A stretch of 64,000 bases of DNA from Cinnamomum chago. Its lineage: Eukaryota; Streptophyta; Magnoliopsida; Laurales; Lauraceae. A program made the position numbers and the translations under genes. Shown piece after piece: positions 23,494-36,127 of this stretch; within the stretch, counting starts at the first letter, position 1; each line of letters opens with the position of its first letter. The DNA is taken from the NCBI GenBank assembly GCA_038049695.1, contig CP142453.1, forward strand, positions 19,782,001 through 19,846,000, given 5' to 3'. The notes beneath the pieces were generated by a model. It searched no databases, was not told the DNA's origin, and was given only the letters and a program-made list of their open reading frames with translations.

Positions 23494-24950
23494 AAAAAAA
23501 AAAAAAAAACTCTTTGTTTAATGGTTGAGTAGAGTCAGCATCTTTACTTTAGGCACAAACCAAGGTCAAGTTTAGAGGATTGCCCTTGACTACTAACAGT
23601 CCAGCTTAGCAAGAAAATGCGGGAGAGAGAACTTTGAATCCTCTAAATTCTCTCATCCAACCCATATTTCTAATTCAAAATTTTATTATCACCCGTTTAG
23701 TTGTAAGGATTTTGTGAATTATTATGTGGGAGTCTCTTATTATTGTCCTCCTAAGTGGAATTCCAAATCACACTCCCACGTTAAAAAAGTTGAAACTCTA
23801 AGATTTTAGAAGATTAAAAGTGGCTTTTTATGTGGGCTAATATTTAAATTTTTAAAATTTTTATGAATCAGAACATTTGAAATGCTTGGTGGGAACATGG
23901 TTTAAAACATTGTAAAGAAATTTTCCAACGTATCTAATTCTCAATCGGAAACACGACCGTGCCAAACATGCCCAAAAGATAGTAAAATTAGATTTCTAAA
24001 ATCTTAGCAATCAAAAAAGATTTCATTATATCATTAAGCTCCCTCCTGGAGAGAAGGGCAGTCCCCATGCTTCTTAGGTGGACTATTAAATCATTTCCTC
24101 TTTGTACCATTTTACTCGGTCTATCTTTCCATGTATATATAACTTATGTAAAAACTATAGGCACTTTTCTTATCTTAAGAATGTATTTAAAAGTTACATG
24201 TTAGAGAGTCCTTTCAAAAGAAAAGGTTTATAGGCCTATATCAATATAGTTCATTGAGCCATTCGAGATTTGATGTGATAAGACTATAATGATTTCGGTC
24301 GATTGCCTTTTGAAAGGTTTATTTGCTCTCATGAGAAAGGTGGAGCGACGCTAGCGTCACCTTAGTCAGAGACGAGTAACGCTAGCGTCGCTCTAGTTAG
24401 AGTAAGAAGAAAAAGACGAAAATAGGATAACGGAATCCTTTTGTAAGGTCCCAACTACGGAAAATCTTTTTGTACAACTTACATATATCGGGAATTTTTC
24501 GGTAAAGTCCTCTTTTTTTCCCACTAAGGAGAATTACTTAGTATCTCCTGCTCTGGTATAAAATGTGTTTCCATAGGAGGAAGACGCATTTTTTTTCTTC
24601 CATGACTTTACACAAGCGGGCCCTAATTAATCTGAGAGTCGTACCTGAATGAATTAATTATTTGGGAGGAGTGTGTGGAAAAGTAATAAGTGGCGACCAA
24701 TTCTAGTTATAATTTTCTCTTGATAAGCCCCCGAATGCGATCAAAACGTTTGAGGGCTGTGGTTGCAATGACATGATGTTAATTGTCTGCACCTCTGCAG
24801 GGTGGTGAATTTTTTTTTTCTTTTACAAAACTCTTTTATGCATATGTCTTCATAAAATCATGTATCTGAGTCAAATTTACCCAAATATTCTGTTTAGGGC
24901 CCACATGTTTGCTCAATTTTCTAATTCCAACTAAGAATTCATTAAAAAAG
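23494..24950. other. Intergenic stretch with an LTR-like fragment
   Basis: No gene is seen. Around 24,230-24,720 there is a hairpin (24343-24393), a TATAAAA (24557-24563) and AAGTGGCGACCAA (near 24688). This arrangement recalls the end of an LTR followed by a primer site, but it cannot be bounded. Confidence 0.4.
24343..24393. repeat. Perfect 15 bp inverted repeat, itself palindromic
   Basis: GAGCGACGCTAGCGT (24343-24357) is exactly complemented by ACGCTAGCGTCGCTC (24379-24393), with a 21-base loop. Each arm also contains the palindrome ACGCTAGCGT. Confidence 0.9.
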
Positions 24951-25031
24951 GTTATTTCATGGCTATTAGCAAACCTCCACCTTTAATACTTTAACTTTAG
25001 TTCCTTCTATAGAAACATTGCTTAGAACTAT

Positions 25032-25255
25032 GGTTGCGTTTGGTCACAGCAACTATTGATAGCGATTAAGGTTATGTAGATGCTATTGTTGTTGCTGATG
25101 CTAAAAGCTGGGGGACCGAGATTATCAAATATCAGCGATTTGAGGCTCTAGAAGCTGTCGTTGTTACTGTAGCTTGTCGTTGTCTTGTATTTGCGTTTGG
25201 TGGGCCCCCAGCGATTTAGCCAATCGCTGGGGAAGTTGCTACAGCCAAACACACC
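25032..25255. mobile_element. MITE (PIF/Harbinger-like) present in one duplicate only
   Basis: 224 bases between TAT (25029-25031) and TAT (25256-25258) are missing at the matching site in the other copy (near 49283). The ends are inverted: GGTTGCGTTTGGTCACAGCA against the complement of the right end, GGTGTGTTTGGCTGTAGCA. AGCGATT subterminal repeats lie inside. Family assignment rests on the TGTTTGG-type TIR and the 3 bp duplication. Confidence 0.8.
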
Positions 25256-25676
25256 TATAGAAATTTGATATTAATATAGAGCACAGAAGGACCCTAGGCT
25301 TTAGGAGCTTTTGTTTTCAAAAATGGATAACTGGATGCCAGTAAGCGCCACTACAATTTATAGACAAAAGAGTGCCAAAAACCTGAGAAATTCTCAAGTT
25401 CGATGGTTTTATATAATCCCTTGGAGCCCATTTATTTGCAGGGGATTGAATTTTTTAAAAGTTCTATGAAAACTATTTCTATGGAAGTTGCTAAAATTAA
25501 AAATTACAGTATCCTCACATGACTATCAAATAATCTACTTTTTTAAAGTTTGCAGAAAATGTCTTTATCAATCAGTTGCAGACATTTAAAGCTGAGAAAT
25601 AGTATTTGTCAAATGATCAATTTGCAAAAAAATTGTCTGTCTAAATTTCCATAATTCTTGGCACAAGGCCAAGGGG

Positions 25677-25716
<40 letters not shown>

Positions 25717-26009
25717 TTACTGACAAGGCCATCGGGTGGCATTGCATGGGCTCATACTTTGACAGTAGTATGTAAGACCACCTTATGATCCTCATCCTCG
25801 TGTCGTCTACCTACTCTGCTGCTGCAAAGACTTTTCCTCTTTTAACCAACATGGAGGAAGTGAATGATACAGAGGAATATTGACCTGGAATATTCCCCTG
25901 CTGGCTTAGTTTTTTCCCTTGGGCATGACCCTCGCTGCCCTTTTTTTTTTTTTGGAAGGGCTTTGAGTGAGAAATTCCCAAGTTGGAGAATTGGCTAATT
26001 GATTCCCTA

Positions 26010-26040
<31 letters not shown>

Positions 26041-27947
26041 GTCCAACTATTAAAATCAGAATCATTCAAAATAGATATCATACAAATATATTGGATATCC
26101 TCAAATATAATATCAGTCCGTCTGAGTTTGTTTGTTTGTTCTGCCGATAGACCAACTTTTTTTATAAAAAATATGATAATGGGTATACATAAATTATATT
26201 AATTATTTTTTATTGAATAGTCAATACATGGATGGAATATACTCAAATTGATGTAAAATCCGAGAATGAACCTTATATTTGGAGAGAGTTTATTATGAAT
26301 GGTTAGGATTTCAATAGGTGGGACCTGCTATAGAGTTCCGTGCTCTAGCCTGAGATTTCTCTTCAATGCATTAAAGCCTTAAAGGATCTAGGTTCATTTA
26401 AAATTCTGGTAGCTAGAAATGAAAGCCCTCACCATTATTGGGATGCCTCTTAATTTTATTCTAATAAGAGTTCGGTCCACTTTAAGATTGAGTTAATTAT
26501 GAAAAAGTGATCAATTAAATAACTAAGATTGTGTCTGACATGTTATTAATCTTGTATTCAATCATATGGTGTGGCCAACTCCCATCGAAGTAAATTTTAG
26601 GGATGTCCTTTGAACAATGATGGCTTTCATTTTGAGTGGCTCGTATTTTTAGTAAGGTAGGCCCCATCCCTCTTAACTCATAATATCTCTACCAAAGTCA
26701 GAGGAATCCCGATTCCTCCTATCCCTGTCGTGTTTGGCAGTAACTTGTGGGTTAAGGAAACGAATCCGAGTAATCTTTGGTTCAATGTAAACCTTTCATT
26801 TCCAATTGTCAACCTATAGTTTCATTTGTACTGATTTTATATGAAAGCTTTGCCCATATGATCATCAAAAAGAATTGAATGAGTATGTAATTATTTACAA
26901 AAATATCCTTACTTTATTCTAAGTGGCAACAGACTCTCCCATGAACATGAAGTTTGATCACATATTTTGAAACTTTCATCAATAAACAGTGGGCCCTACA
27001 TGGATTGGGTCAATCTAACCAATTATAAGTATGGGTTTTAATTTTCATTATGATTTGATTGGATTTGATGTCATGAACCCATATTAATAAAAATTGATTT
27101 ATTACTCCAACCATCACACAAACATACAATTGTATTGTAATTAAGTTGAGAAAAAAATAGAAAATAACTATTAGCGAGTTGTAATTAAGTTGATAACAAA
27201 AAAAAAAAAAAAAAAAAACCAGGTGACCAGTGGACCGAAAACATGATTTTAAGTGACCATGCACCCGATTAGTCATTTTACCTGGTGTACTTTTAAAAAT
27301 AAACAGATTCAAATTTTTTAAATGACTAATTTGTTTTTTTTTTTTTTTTTGTATTTTTTTTTTCTGCAAAACATTGTCATTGGACATATAAACCATTTAT
27401 TGCCACACACATACATTAATAACATGCACATGCACATGCACATATCCATATATAAAAAAATAAAATAATATCATATCCAACTGGTGTCTAACAATTTAGC
27501 CATAAACAATTTAGTTTGATACAATGGACTATTTTTTTTATTCATTGTTTATGCATAAGACTATTGTATTCGTTGTTCTATGTCATAAACAAGCATAAAA
27601 AGGCAATAATCCATCATTTTATAGTAACACAATAAGAAACTTATAAATCTCATAATCATCCAAATCTTCCAAATATGTAGTCACATATAGATATAGTGCC
27701 ACAACAATAAAACATGGATAAAAACATATCTCTATTCCAAGAAAAAAAAAAAAAAAAAAGCTCAAGGCAAGGAAGATGTCATCGGTTGCTGATTACAAGA
27801 ACATCAACTGTGATACAGTTACTCAAGCTAAATAATAAATGTTATTGATAAAGAAATGGAGAAATTACAAGCCTAACTACAGCAGAAGTCCCATCCCAAG
27901 AGGAAGTAATCAAACTACTAAACTTCATAAATTTCTGACTACTAAAC

Positions 27948-28480
27948 TCAATAATTATCTGTGTACACAATTATTGGGCTTCTCACCCTATGAACACCAT
28001 CAGACCAAACCAATGTAGTAGTAGAGATAGTATTACTCTGCAATCCTTGTCCTGAAACAGTAACCACAAAAGGGAGTTCCTGATTCAATGACTTGAATGA
28101 TAGTACGCTTGGTTCGACTTTGATTTGGAGCCCAGGAACCGGTGTGGCCTTAACTTCGTATCTGGATGCGGCTGAGCCGACGTTGGTGACCCGTCTTGAG
28201 AACGAGGTGCTGAAAGGCTGGTTTATTGGTGCATCATACGACATGGTTGGGTAGTTCAGATCCCTTGAGGTTCTGTTATTATAGGGACAACTGAAGTTGG
28301 TATATCCTGAAAGCCACTTAATGTCATCTTCATAGTAATCTTCATGGCATAGAAATTCTAAGTAATCATATATCCTAGTGTCATAAACTAGGCCAGGATT
28401 TAGAGCCTTCAATGGGTTGATCTGTCCTGCACCATAGTCAAATGCTGATTGTGGAATTTTGCTTTTCTTCATCTGATCAG
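27948..28480 (-). pseudogene. Orphan last exon of a subtilase (duplicate)
   Basis: This 533-base exon matches the last exon of the intact subtilase (51970-52502) with about five substitutions, two of them changing an amino acid (E for K, T for I). Its acceptor AG, frame and stop are intact. It codes for the end of the peptidase S8 domain ([19 protein letters not shown]) and the Fn3-like C-terminal domain. The other nine exons are absent: upstream in the transcript sense lies the copia 5' LTR. It is therefore a non-functional gene fragment made by tandem duplication. Confidence 0.93.
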
Positions 28481-28547
28481 CTGAATGAAGAAACAATTTA
28501 TTTGGTCAGCATGAGAGTTTGTTAATTACCTTTCATTCAGCTTCATA

Positions 28548-29001
28548 TGTTGAAAAATTCCATCATGTGGGGCCACACATGTAACTATTAAATGTGTTAT
28601 GTTATCTTTGATTAAGCCTATATTAAAGTGATCTAATTAAGAATTAAACTTCTAAGGCTTAAGGATATAATTTTTCATAGGATTAATGTGTAGATACCAA
28701 ATTGTTATTTCTAATTTGATGAGAGACCAAATTAGAAATAGCAAACCTATAATATCTTATATATATTACGGTTATGGTCTCCAATTCATATTGTGAATAC
28801 CTATTCTCTCTTACATCCCATCATCAGAAGAATCAAGAGGGTTTCTCTGGGAAGCCATATTGGATTGGAAGATCAACAACCTAAGAACAACTTCATTCAA
28901 TGGATCTAGGTATGTTTTTCCGCTTACATCTCTCAGTGATTTGACATGGAAGATCTTGGTTGATCAAAGTTTTTCCAAATCTAGATTCTTGTTTTTCAAT
29001 A
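28548..29001 (+). repeat. copia 5' LTR
   Basis: 454 bases, starting TGTTGAAAAATTCC and ending TTTTTCAATA (the final CA has mutated to TA). A TATA-like AT stretch lies near 28760. Confidence 0.9.
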
Positions 29002-29003
29002 AG

Positions 29004-29015
29004 TGGTATCAAAGC
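29004..29015 (+). promoter_or_regulatory. copia primer-binding site
   Basis: TGGTATCAAAGC lies two bases after the 5' LTR. It is complementary, apart from one base, to the 3' end of initiator Met tRNA as used by plant copia elements. Confidence 0.8.
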
Positions 29016-29959
29016 GTCTCCATGTTAAGCCATTGAGAATCCATATATAAATCAATCTGTTGATATTCTGTAGTCATTGTAATGTCATTGTTTGATGGCA
29101 CCCGGCCCGATATCTCATCCTTGTTTGTTCATTCACGAACGAATGGATTCCTTACCCAAGTTAGGCACGCACGACTATTGATGGTAATATGCATGAGAAA
29201 TAACAGGACCACGTCTATTATAATGGTTTACAACGTGACATCCCAGTCCTACCTACCCCCACCCTATTCTGGGGAAGTGACGAGTTTAACATGTGTTGGA
29301 AAAATTGCTTCTTTTTTTTTTTTTTTTTTTTTGTTCTATTACAGAACAACTTTGTTATTTGGTGTTGGGTCAAATGGTGGTCTGCGAGAGCACTCTTTAT
29401 GGTGGTTCAAGGGTTTTTAATTAAAAAAAAAAATTTATTTTTTATGGTGACATGTGAAGATAACTAATTGGTTTTCTTCAAACAATAATTCAAATATTTT
29501 ATGATATATCTTTTATGGTTAAATTACATAGTCCATTATTCTAAATGGGCTAATTGAAACAAGATGTCACCAAAGTGACATCTCTTGTGTAGATTGTTCA
29601 TGAGGAATATTGGATGTTTATATGTGTGTAAATTCATGCGGGTCTTAGTCGGCCCAAAGGAAGGTTAATACTTGGCCGAATTGCATACACACCTGTGGTG
29701 GTAAACGTTTGACGATTATAAGGATTTTACATGTAAATAATAAGTCGATCTAAAGATAGATTTATTATTTGACATGAATTATTGTCAATGTTTGATCACT
29801 AAAACAAGATGACCATTTACAATTAATATTACTGTCCAAAGACTTGATATTAATGTTGTGCTAAGTACCTTGACATGAGACTTACCATTATTTGAATTTG
29901 TTGCTCTTGTATTTGGTTAATAATGTGAGCTTTTTTTGTTTTTCTATTTGTTTTTGTTC
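29016..29959 (+). other. copia untranslated leader
   Basis: No coding potential was recognised between the primer site and gag. Confidence 0.6.
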
Positions 29960-30672
29960 TCTTTACAGCTAGTGTTTCTACTATATCTGCTAATATCAAC
30001 TCAATACTTATACTTAATGGGACAAACTTTAAGGATTAGAAAGAGAACATAGAAATTGTTCTCGACTGCATGGATCTAGACCTTGCACTACGGATTGAAC
30101 AACCCGCTTCTCTTACGGATGCAAGTTCTCCTGATGACAAGAAGAACTTTGAGAAGTGGGATCGCTCAAATCGCATGAGTCTTATGATCATCAAGCGCGG
30201 CATTCCAGCGGCTTTTAGGGGTGCGGTATCTGAAAAGCTAACCACAGCCAAAGAATTCCTAGCCGAAATTGAAAAGCGTTTTCTGAAAAACGATAAGGCA
30301 GAAACAAGCTCGCTTTTGCAAAGCTTGATTTCTATGAAGTACAATGGCAAGGGGAACATACGGGAGTACATTATGAGAATGTCTCATATTGCTTCTAAAC
30401 TTAAGGCACTGAAGCTCGAGCTGTCTGACGACTTGCTCGTGCATTTGGTATTAATATCACTTCCTGCACTATACAGACAATTTAAGGTCAGTTACAACCG
30501 TCAAAAGGAAAAATGGACTCTTAATGAGCTCATTTCTTACTGTGTGCAAGAGGAAGAGAGATTGAAGCAAGACAGAACCGAAAGTGTTCATTTGGCCAGC
30601 ACCTCTAAGGATAAGGGCAAAGATAAGGGCAAAAGGAGGAAGAAAAATGAAGTTGCTAAGGGTCCAGCATAA
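29960..30672 (+). pseudogene. copia gag (broken)
   Basis: This is the UBN2-type capsid region of a copia polyprotein. The open part from ATG 30070 holds 200 codons and includes the conserved FEKWDRSNRMSLMII and YIMRMSHIASKLK segments, and it ends in a Lys-rich tract. A TAG near 30036 cuts off the N-terminal part, and a TAA at 30670 separates it from the zinc knuckle. No ATG is seen at the expected start. It cannot make a full capsid protein. Confidence 0.85.
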
Positions 30673-32267
30673 AAGAAACAACAGCCAGCAACTGAGGGTT
30701 GTTTCTTTTGCAACAAGCTTGGACATGTGAAGAAGGACTATACCAAATATCACGCTTGGTATGTAAAGAAAGGTACATTTCTTGCTTTGGTCTGTTCTGA
30801 GGTAAATTTAGCTTCAGTACCTGGAAACACGTGGTGGTTGGATTCTGGTGCTACTACTCACATCAGTGTCTCTATGCAGGGTTGTTTGAGCTACCGAAAG
30901 CCAAGTGATGTTGAAAGACACATCTTTGTGGGCGATGGAAAGTCGGTAGTAGTAGAGACAATAGGGCATTTTAGGTTGTTATTAAAAACTGATTATTATT
31001 TGGATTTATTATATACTTTTATTGTACCGTCTTTTCGACGGAATTTGGTTTCAATTTTTTTATTGGACAAGTTTGGTTATTTTTGTTCATTTGGAAACAA
31101 TCAATTCAGTTTATCTATAAATTTAAATGTTGATGGAACTGGTTCTCTATGTGTATATGACAACTTATATTTGCTTGATACAATTGTTTCTTATAATGAA
31201 TCCTTGCATGTGGAATCACGAGGTACTAAACACAAACGTAGTAAAGAAAACTCGGTTGCATTATGGCACAAACGCTTAGGTCACATATCTAAATCTAGAG
31301 TTGAGCGACTTGTGTCTGATGACATTTTAGATTCCCTTGACTTTACAGACTTTGATGTTTGTATTGCTTGCATCAAGGGAAAACAGACCAAAATGAAGAA
31401 ATTAGGTGCTAATAGAACTACAGATGTCTTAGAATTGATACACACAGATATCTGTGGACTATTCCCTACGGCTTCATGGAATGGCCAACAGTATTTCATA
31501 TCATTCATAGACGATTACTCTCGCTATCGGTACCTATTTCTCATTCATGAGAAATCACAGTCATTGGACTTGTTCAAAACATTTAAAGCCGAAGTTGAGA
31601 ACCAACTCAAGAAAAGAATAAAGAGTGTCAGGTCTGACCGTGGTGGTGAATATTATAACAGACATGACGGTTCAGGTGAACAACGTCCAGGACCGTTTGC
31701 TAAATTCCTAAAGGAATGTGGAATCGTCCCACAATACACCATGCCAGGGTCACCTATCATGAATTGTGTATCTGAAAGGCGAAACCGGACTCTTAAGGAT
31801 ATGGTAAGGAGTATGATTAGTCATTCGACTCTACCAGAGTCACTCTGGGGAGAAGCACTCAAAACAACAACTTATATTCTGAATAGAGTGCCAACTAAAG
31901 CAGCTGCAAAAACACCTTATGAGCTTTGGACAGGCAGAAAGCCTAGTCTAAAACATTTTCATATTTGGGGATGTCCAGCTGAGGCAAGGCCTTATAGGCC
32001 ACATGAAAAGAAATTGGACTCTAAAACTGTGAGCAGCTACTTCATTGGCTACTCTGAACGATTAAGGGGCTATAAGTTTTATGATCCCACACTTAGGTCA
32101 ATTTTTGAGATGAAAACTGCAACATTTTTTGAGGATGTTGAGTTTGGGGGGAGAAATAAGGTTAGAGACATTGTCTTTGAGGAAGAATCGGTTACGATTT
32201 CCACTATTGCTTTTGACAATGTGTAGGTTTCTATACCTGTCATTGATCAAAAAGCAAATCTGGATTC
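30673..32267 (+). pseudogene. copia zinc knuckle, protease and integrase (broken)
   Basis: The region starts with a zinc knuckle, [13 protein letters not shown], whose last Cys is replaced by Tyr. An aspartic protease ([10 protein letters not shown]) follows, then the gag-pre-integrase domain with the HX3H motif region (LWHKRLGH), and the integrase core with HTDICG, SDRGGEY and SERRNRT, which carry the D, D and E residues. One 499-codon frame (30727-32226) spans this region and ends at a TAG. The coding sequence is then cut by the nested insertion at 32268. Some residues between integrase and reverse transcriptase are missing altogether. Confidence 0.88.
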
Positions 32268-34000
32268 TGTCACGACCCGGCCCCGAAATCAGAGTCATTA
32301 GGGTGAACTCCCGGGTCGCGATGTAATCATACTTACTCCCGTAAACCCCGTTTAACCGAAGTTACAATGAAGTCTACAAGGGATCTTGCATACGTACCTG
32401 TCAATGTACAGTGCGGAATATACAACAATATATATTTATACATTGACAATCATCTAATCAAAATGAATCATATATTTACTTTGAGTTCCTATCATCAACC
32501 GCTGCATATTTACAATACAATGGAGGGGACGTCATACACAGTACATACAATACCAAAATGAATATATAAACATTTCTAAAAGGTTTCCCAAAAGATTCCA
32601 ATAAACCCGCTCTCTGATCACGTCCATTCAGCTAGACCTCCTGGAGGTAGCGAATGAGCCTCCTTCGCTGTCGGGACGGTCGCTGAGGGACCGGCACGGG
32701 CAACTGAGCCTGTAATATCATCAGCAATACCATGAACACGACGGTTCAACAAGATATATATACATATGTCTAACAATTCCTAACAATTCATTGATGTAAA
32801 CAGTTCTAAGCAATGTCAAATACTAATAACAATGACAATAATACTGGCAACTACACTAGCATTGGTTTCAACTCGATTCAGTTTTTCCCAAAAAGGGAGC
32901 ATTTCATATTTAGTTATTCATTAGGTTCAACCTTTATTAATGGCTTTTCAGTGTATGTCTTTTCAGTCAATGACCTTTCGGTCCAGTGTGGTGAGATCTC
33001 CCAGTGTCTTGATCAGAGATCACTGGTGCCCCACGGAGCTCCGGACGCTCCCATTCTCATCTACTGCAGTAGGAATAGTCATTTCATTTATCAATTCAGT
33101 CAATTCATTTCAATAATGAGTTTAAGAAACCACTAGGTAGTGCCAGACCTTTTAACACATTCATATCACTTTCATTCTAAGAATAAACCAATCTTCTAAC
33201 CAACCATTGCGTGTAACTTTGGTTATCAATGCAAGGATTACTATAGATGATATTACTTTAAGTAGAGTGTGCATTAGATGACCTCCGCTAACACTTATGA
33301 AGGTTTAGAGACCTTCGTTTTCTCAAAAATCCAAAACTCACTAACGGTCCTCGCGATTGGCCAAATTTTTCCCTACTATAATTAATCTGGTCAATTTTGG
33401 CTACCTGGCGGTTAGCCGCAACTGTGCAGGCGGCTAGCCGAATTGTACTGGCGGCTAGCCGAACTAAGTTCGGTTAGCTACGGTCAGCTTTTCAGAAGCT
33501 GATTTTCCTGACAGGGATTTCTGACCAATTTCGGTCAGCTCGGCGGTCACCTCGCGGCTAGCCGAAATTTGGCGGTTAGCTTTCCAGAAGCTCGCCAATT
33601 TCGGATTTTTATGGCGGTTAGCCTTGCGGCTAGCCGAAAATCGCCCAAAAGCTCATTTTCGAGCTTCAGAAACTCTGAACAAAAACCACATTTTTGAACT
33701 CCTTGAGTTCATACAAGTTATAGAAAAGCTTAAATTGCTAGAAATGCATATACTTGCCTTGGATGAAGCTTTGATTCTTGTTTACCTTGGTTTAAAGGTA
33801 GAAATCCTCACTTTCCAGCTTTCACTTCACGAATCTCTAACAAGATGACGAAGAAGACAAAGGAGATGGACTCCTCTTCACTTCCAAACCCTTGAACCTT
33901 AGATGAAGAAGAATGGAAGAAGGAACAGAAATGGAGGAAGAAACGAATGTTGTCTAGGGTTGCTGTGTTGAATGAACTCAAAATGAGTTCAGTTGGCTTA
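32268..34000 (-). mobile_element. Truncated LTR, minus orientation, inside copia pol
   Basis: The sequence begins TGTCACGACCCGGCCCC, the complement of the GGGTCGTGACA that ends many plant gypsy LTRs, including the solo LTR at 60256-62850 here. It replaces copia sequence abruptly at 32268, and the Athila element breaks it at 34001. Its other end is not found to the right of Athila, so it was lost by deletion. A cluster of GGCTAGCC palindromes lies at 33405-33645. No protein is coded. Confidence 0.7.
33405..33645. repeat. Cluster of CGGCTAGCCG / GGCGGTTAGC motifs
   Basis: About eight copies of the self-complementary CGGCTAGCCG or its variant GGCGGTTAGCC occur in 240 bases of the truncated LTR. 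Confidence 0.85.
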
Positions 34001-36103
34001 TGTTGAGTTCATGAATTTGCACAATTACGCATCATATTGAGATGAATTAGAGATTTAATTTGGTGAATTGCATCACTATTCATCTAATTTCATCATTTCA
34101 TGCAGTTTCACCTAGGAATCTAAATTTTCATACTTTTCATACATTTTCTACATTAACTTAGACTGTTTTTCAAATTTTCTCCGAAGAGTCGCAATTGGAG
34201 TAGGACTCTGTCTGGATGGGTCCCGCTTCAATATGGGCTCTTCACTATTTAATGTGTTAAATTAGAATGTGCAGAAAATGAGAATTGCAGACCTCTGTCA
34301 CGGAGCCCACTTTCAAGCACATTGTCATCCTGGGCCCTGCATTGCTGAATTGAAGTAAATTGAAGAATTCACCATATGGGTCCACACACAAGCCATATGC
34401 AAATAAATCAAAGGAGGGGTCCACTCATCATATCACTTGAAGAATCCTAACTACAGTAGAAGACTCCTCATAGGGCCACTACTCAAACAGATGAAATGTC
34501 TCACATGGAAGGGTCCACAGTGGTTGCAAATTTGAAATTATTAATGGATAATTCAAAGAGTATCATTCTGATTAGATCAAAAGAAGAAGAGTTTGAATCA
34601 TCCACATCTGATGTCCTTTCAAAAAAGAAAGTTGTGCAGAGATAGAATCCATTACAAATCAAATTCTAGAAGTTAAATCTCGTTTTTCTCAGGACAACTA
34701 ATCTTCAAATGGCCATAACTTTCAATCCGACCGTCGGATCGATGAAATTTACCTACCGTTGGAAAGCTTATTCAGAGTAGATATCCGTGGAGCCCAAGAA
34801 CGTGCAAATCGGAGTTATATTGACAAAGTTATGAGTCCGGAGATTTTCATGTTCATTTTTAGACGGGATTGCAAATTAAATCCACACCATTTGCCAAAGC
34901 TTTGCTACAAATTCAATTTCAGATTTGAACTTATCAAAGAGAGTGGGCCATAGCATGGGAAATTTCCAAGTGAAGAGAATTTAAGAGGAAGTCCTTGTTG
35001 GCTAGGGAATCTAACTAAGCAAGTCTTGTCCAAAAAGTTAACATCTCTCCAAAAGTTACTAAGAAACTCACCTTAACTTGGAAAGCAAGAAGAAGACTTA
35101 CCAAATAAGGAAGATTCTTTTGCTAAAAAAGAGGATCTAGAGAGAAAGAATAGGGAGCTCATGCCCTATTTAAAGAAGACTTTGGATGTCAAAAAGGAAA
35201 AACCCTTTTCTCCAAAAGAATTGTCTCACGTGGAACTCTCTCTCTCTCTCATATATTCCCTTCTTTATTTCTTCTTTTCCATTTTTTAGCTAGTTTCTTT
35301 TCTCTTTTATTCTTTTGGTAGCCTTGGGCCATGTCCAAGAATTTATTTTGAAGGAGAATCTTTGTGAAGGAGAAGTTGTAATTGCCATGAAGTATACAAT
35401 GAAAATCATATCTTTGGCAATGGAGGAGTAAAATCTTTTGGATTGGAGCACAAAGATGAAGCTAAGTAGATTTTTAATTTAATCTATGTTATTTTTCTAT
35501 GACCATTTTGTCTCTTTTAAATGCACGCTCTATTAGAATAATAGATCTGTCTTCATGCCTTAGGCAACCTCTGTTTTGATTTCTAATGAAAATAATTTGA
35601 TGATTTATACTTATTTTGATAGATTATGCTTAGAGTTGAGATCCTTTGATAGTTTATGCTTAATTTGATGAGTCATGCTTATGATTTTTCATTCTTTTAT
35701 GAGGTGAAGGAGGTCTTGGGTTGTAAACTTATTCTTTTTAAAAATTGATTTTTGCGAAAGACAAATCCTCCGGATCCGAAATATTGATTTGTTTCTGATC
35801 TGAGTTATTTTGAGACAAATAGTAGAATAATTGCATGGATGGATTAATTATCTTGCTTAGTGGATTCTGGATGCTCTGATCTGTTTTATTTATTTGATTG
35901 GTTTGTGTTTTGAATTTTGTCTAGTTTTTCTTACATCTCAATTATTTATTAATCCTTAATTTAAAAAAATAAATAAAATAAATTCAGATTTTTAAATTTT
36001 AACTTAGTAGTGCTCCTTGTGGGATCGACCTGTAATTGCCACTATCTCAACAAGATAACTGTATACTTGCAGTAATTTTAATGGATTGATTTAATTCACA
36101 TCA
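34001..36103 (+). repeat. Athila 5' LTR
   Basis: 2103 bases, starting TGTTGAGTTCATG and ending TTCACATCA. The short open frame inside it (34759-34953) is repeated in the 3' LTR and has no recognisable product. Confidence 0.92.
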
Positions 36104-36109
36104 AGTTTT

Positions 36110-36127
36110 TGGCGCCGTTGCCGGGGA
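36110..36127 (+). promoter_or_regulatory. Athila primer-binding site (tRNA-Asp)
   Basis: TGGCGCCGTTGCCGGGGA lies six bases after the 5' LTR and is complementary to the 3' end of plant tRNA-Asp. Confidence 0.88.

Larger units (their letters stand above)
24951..28547. repeat. Tandem duplication, left copy (split by copia)
   Basis: This stretch matches 49207-52564. The last part of this copy lies beyond the copia element at 49165-49206. Divergence is uneven: roughly 5-9% by eye up to about 26,840, then about 1% through the subtilase exon. The left border joins ATTAAAAAAG to GTTATTTCAT. Confidence 0.92.

Noticed and set aside
34759..34953. A small gene repeated at 45056-45250
   Set aside because: It lies in both Athila LTRs and has no recognisable product; it is a by-product of LTR duplication.
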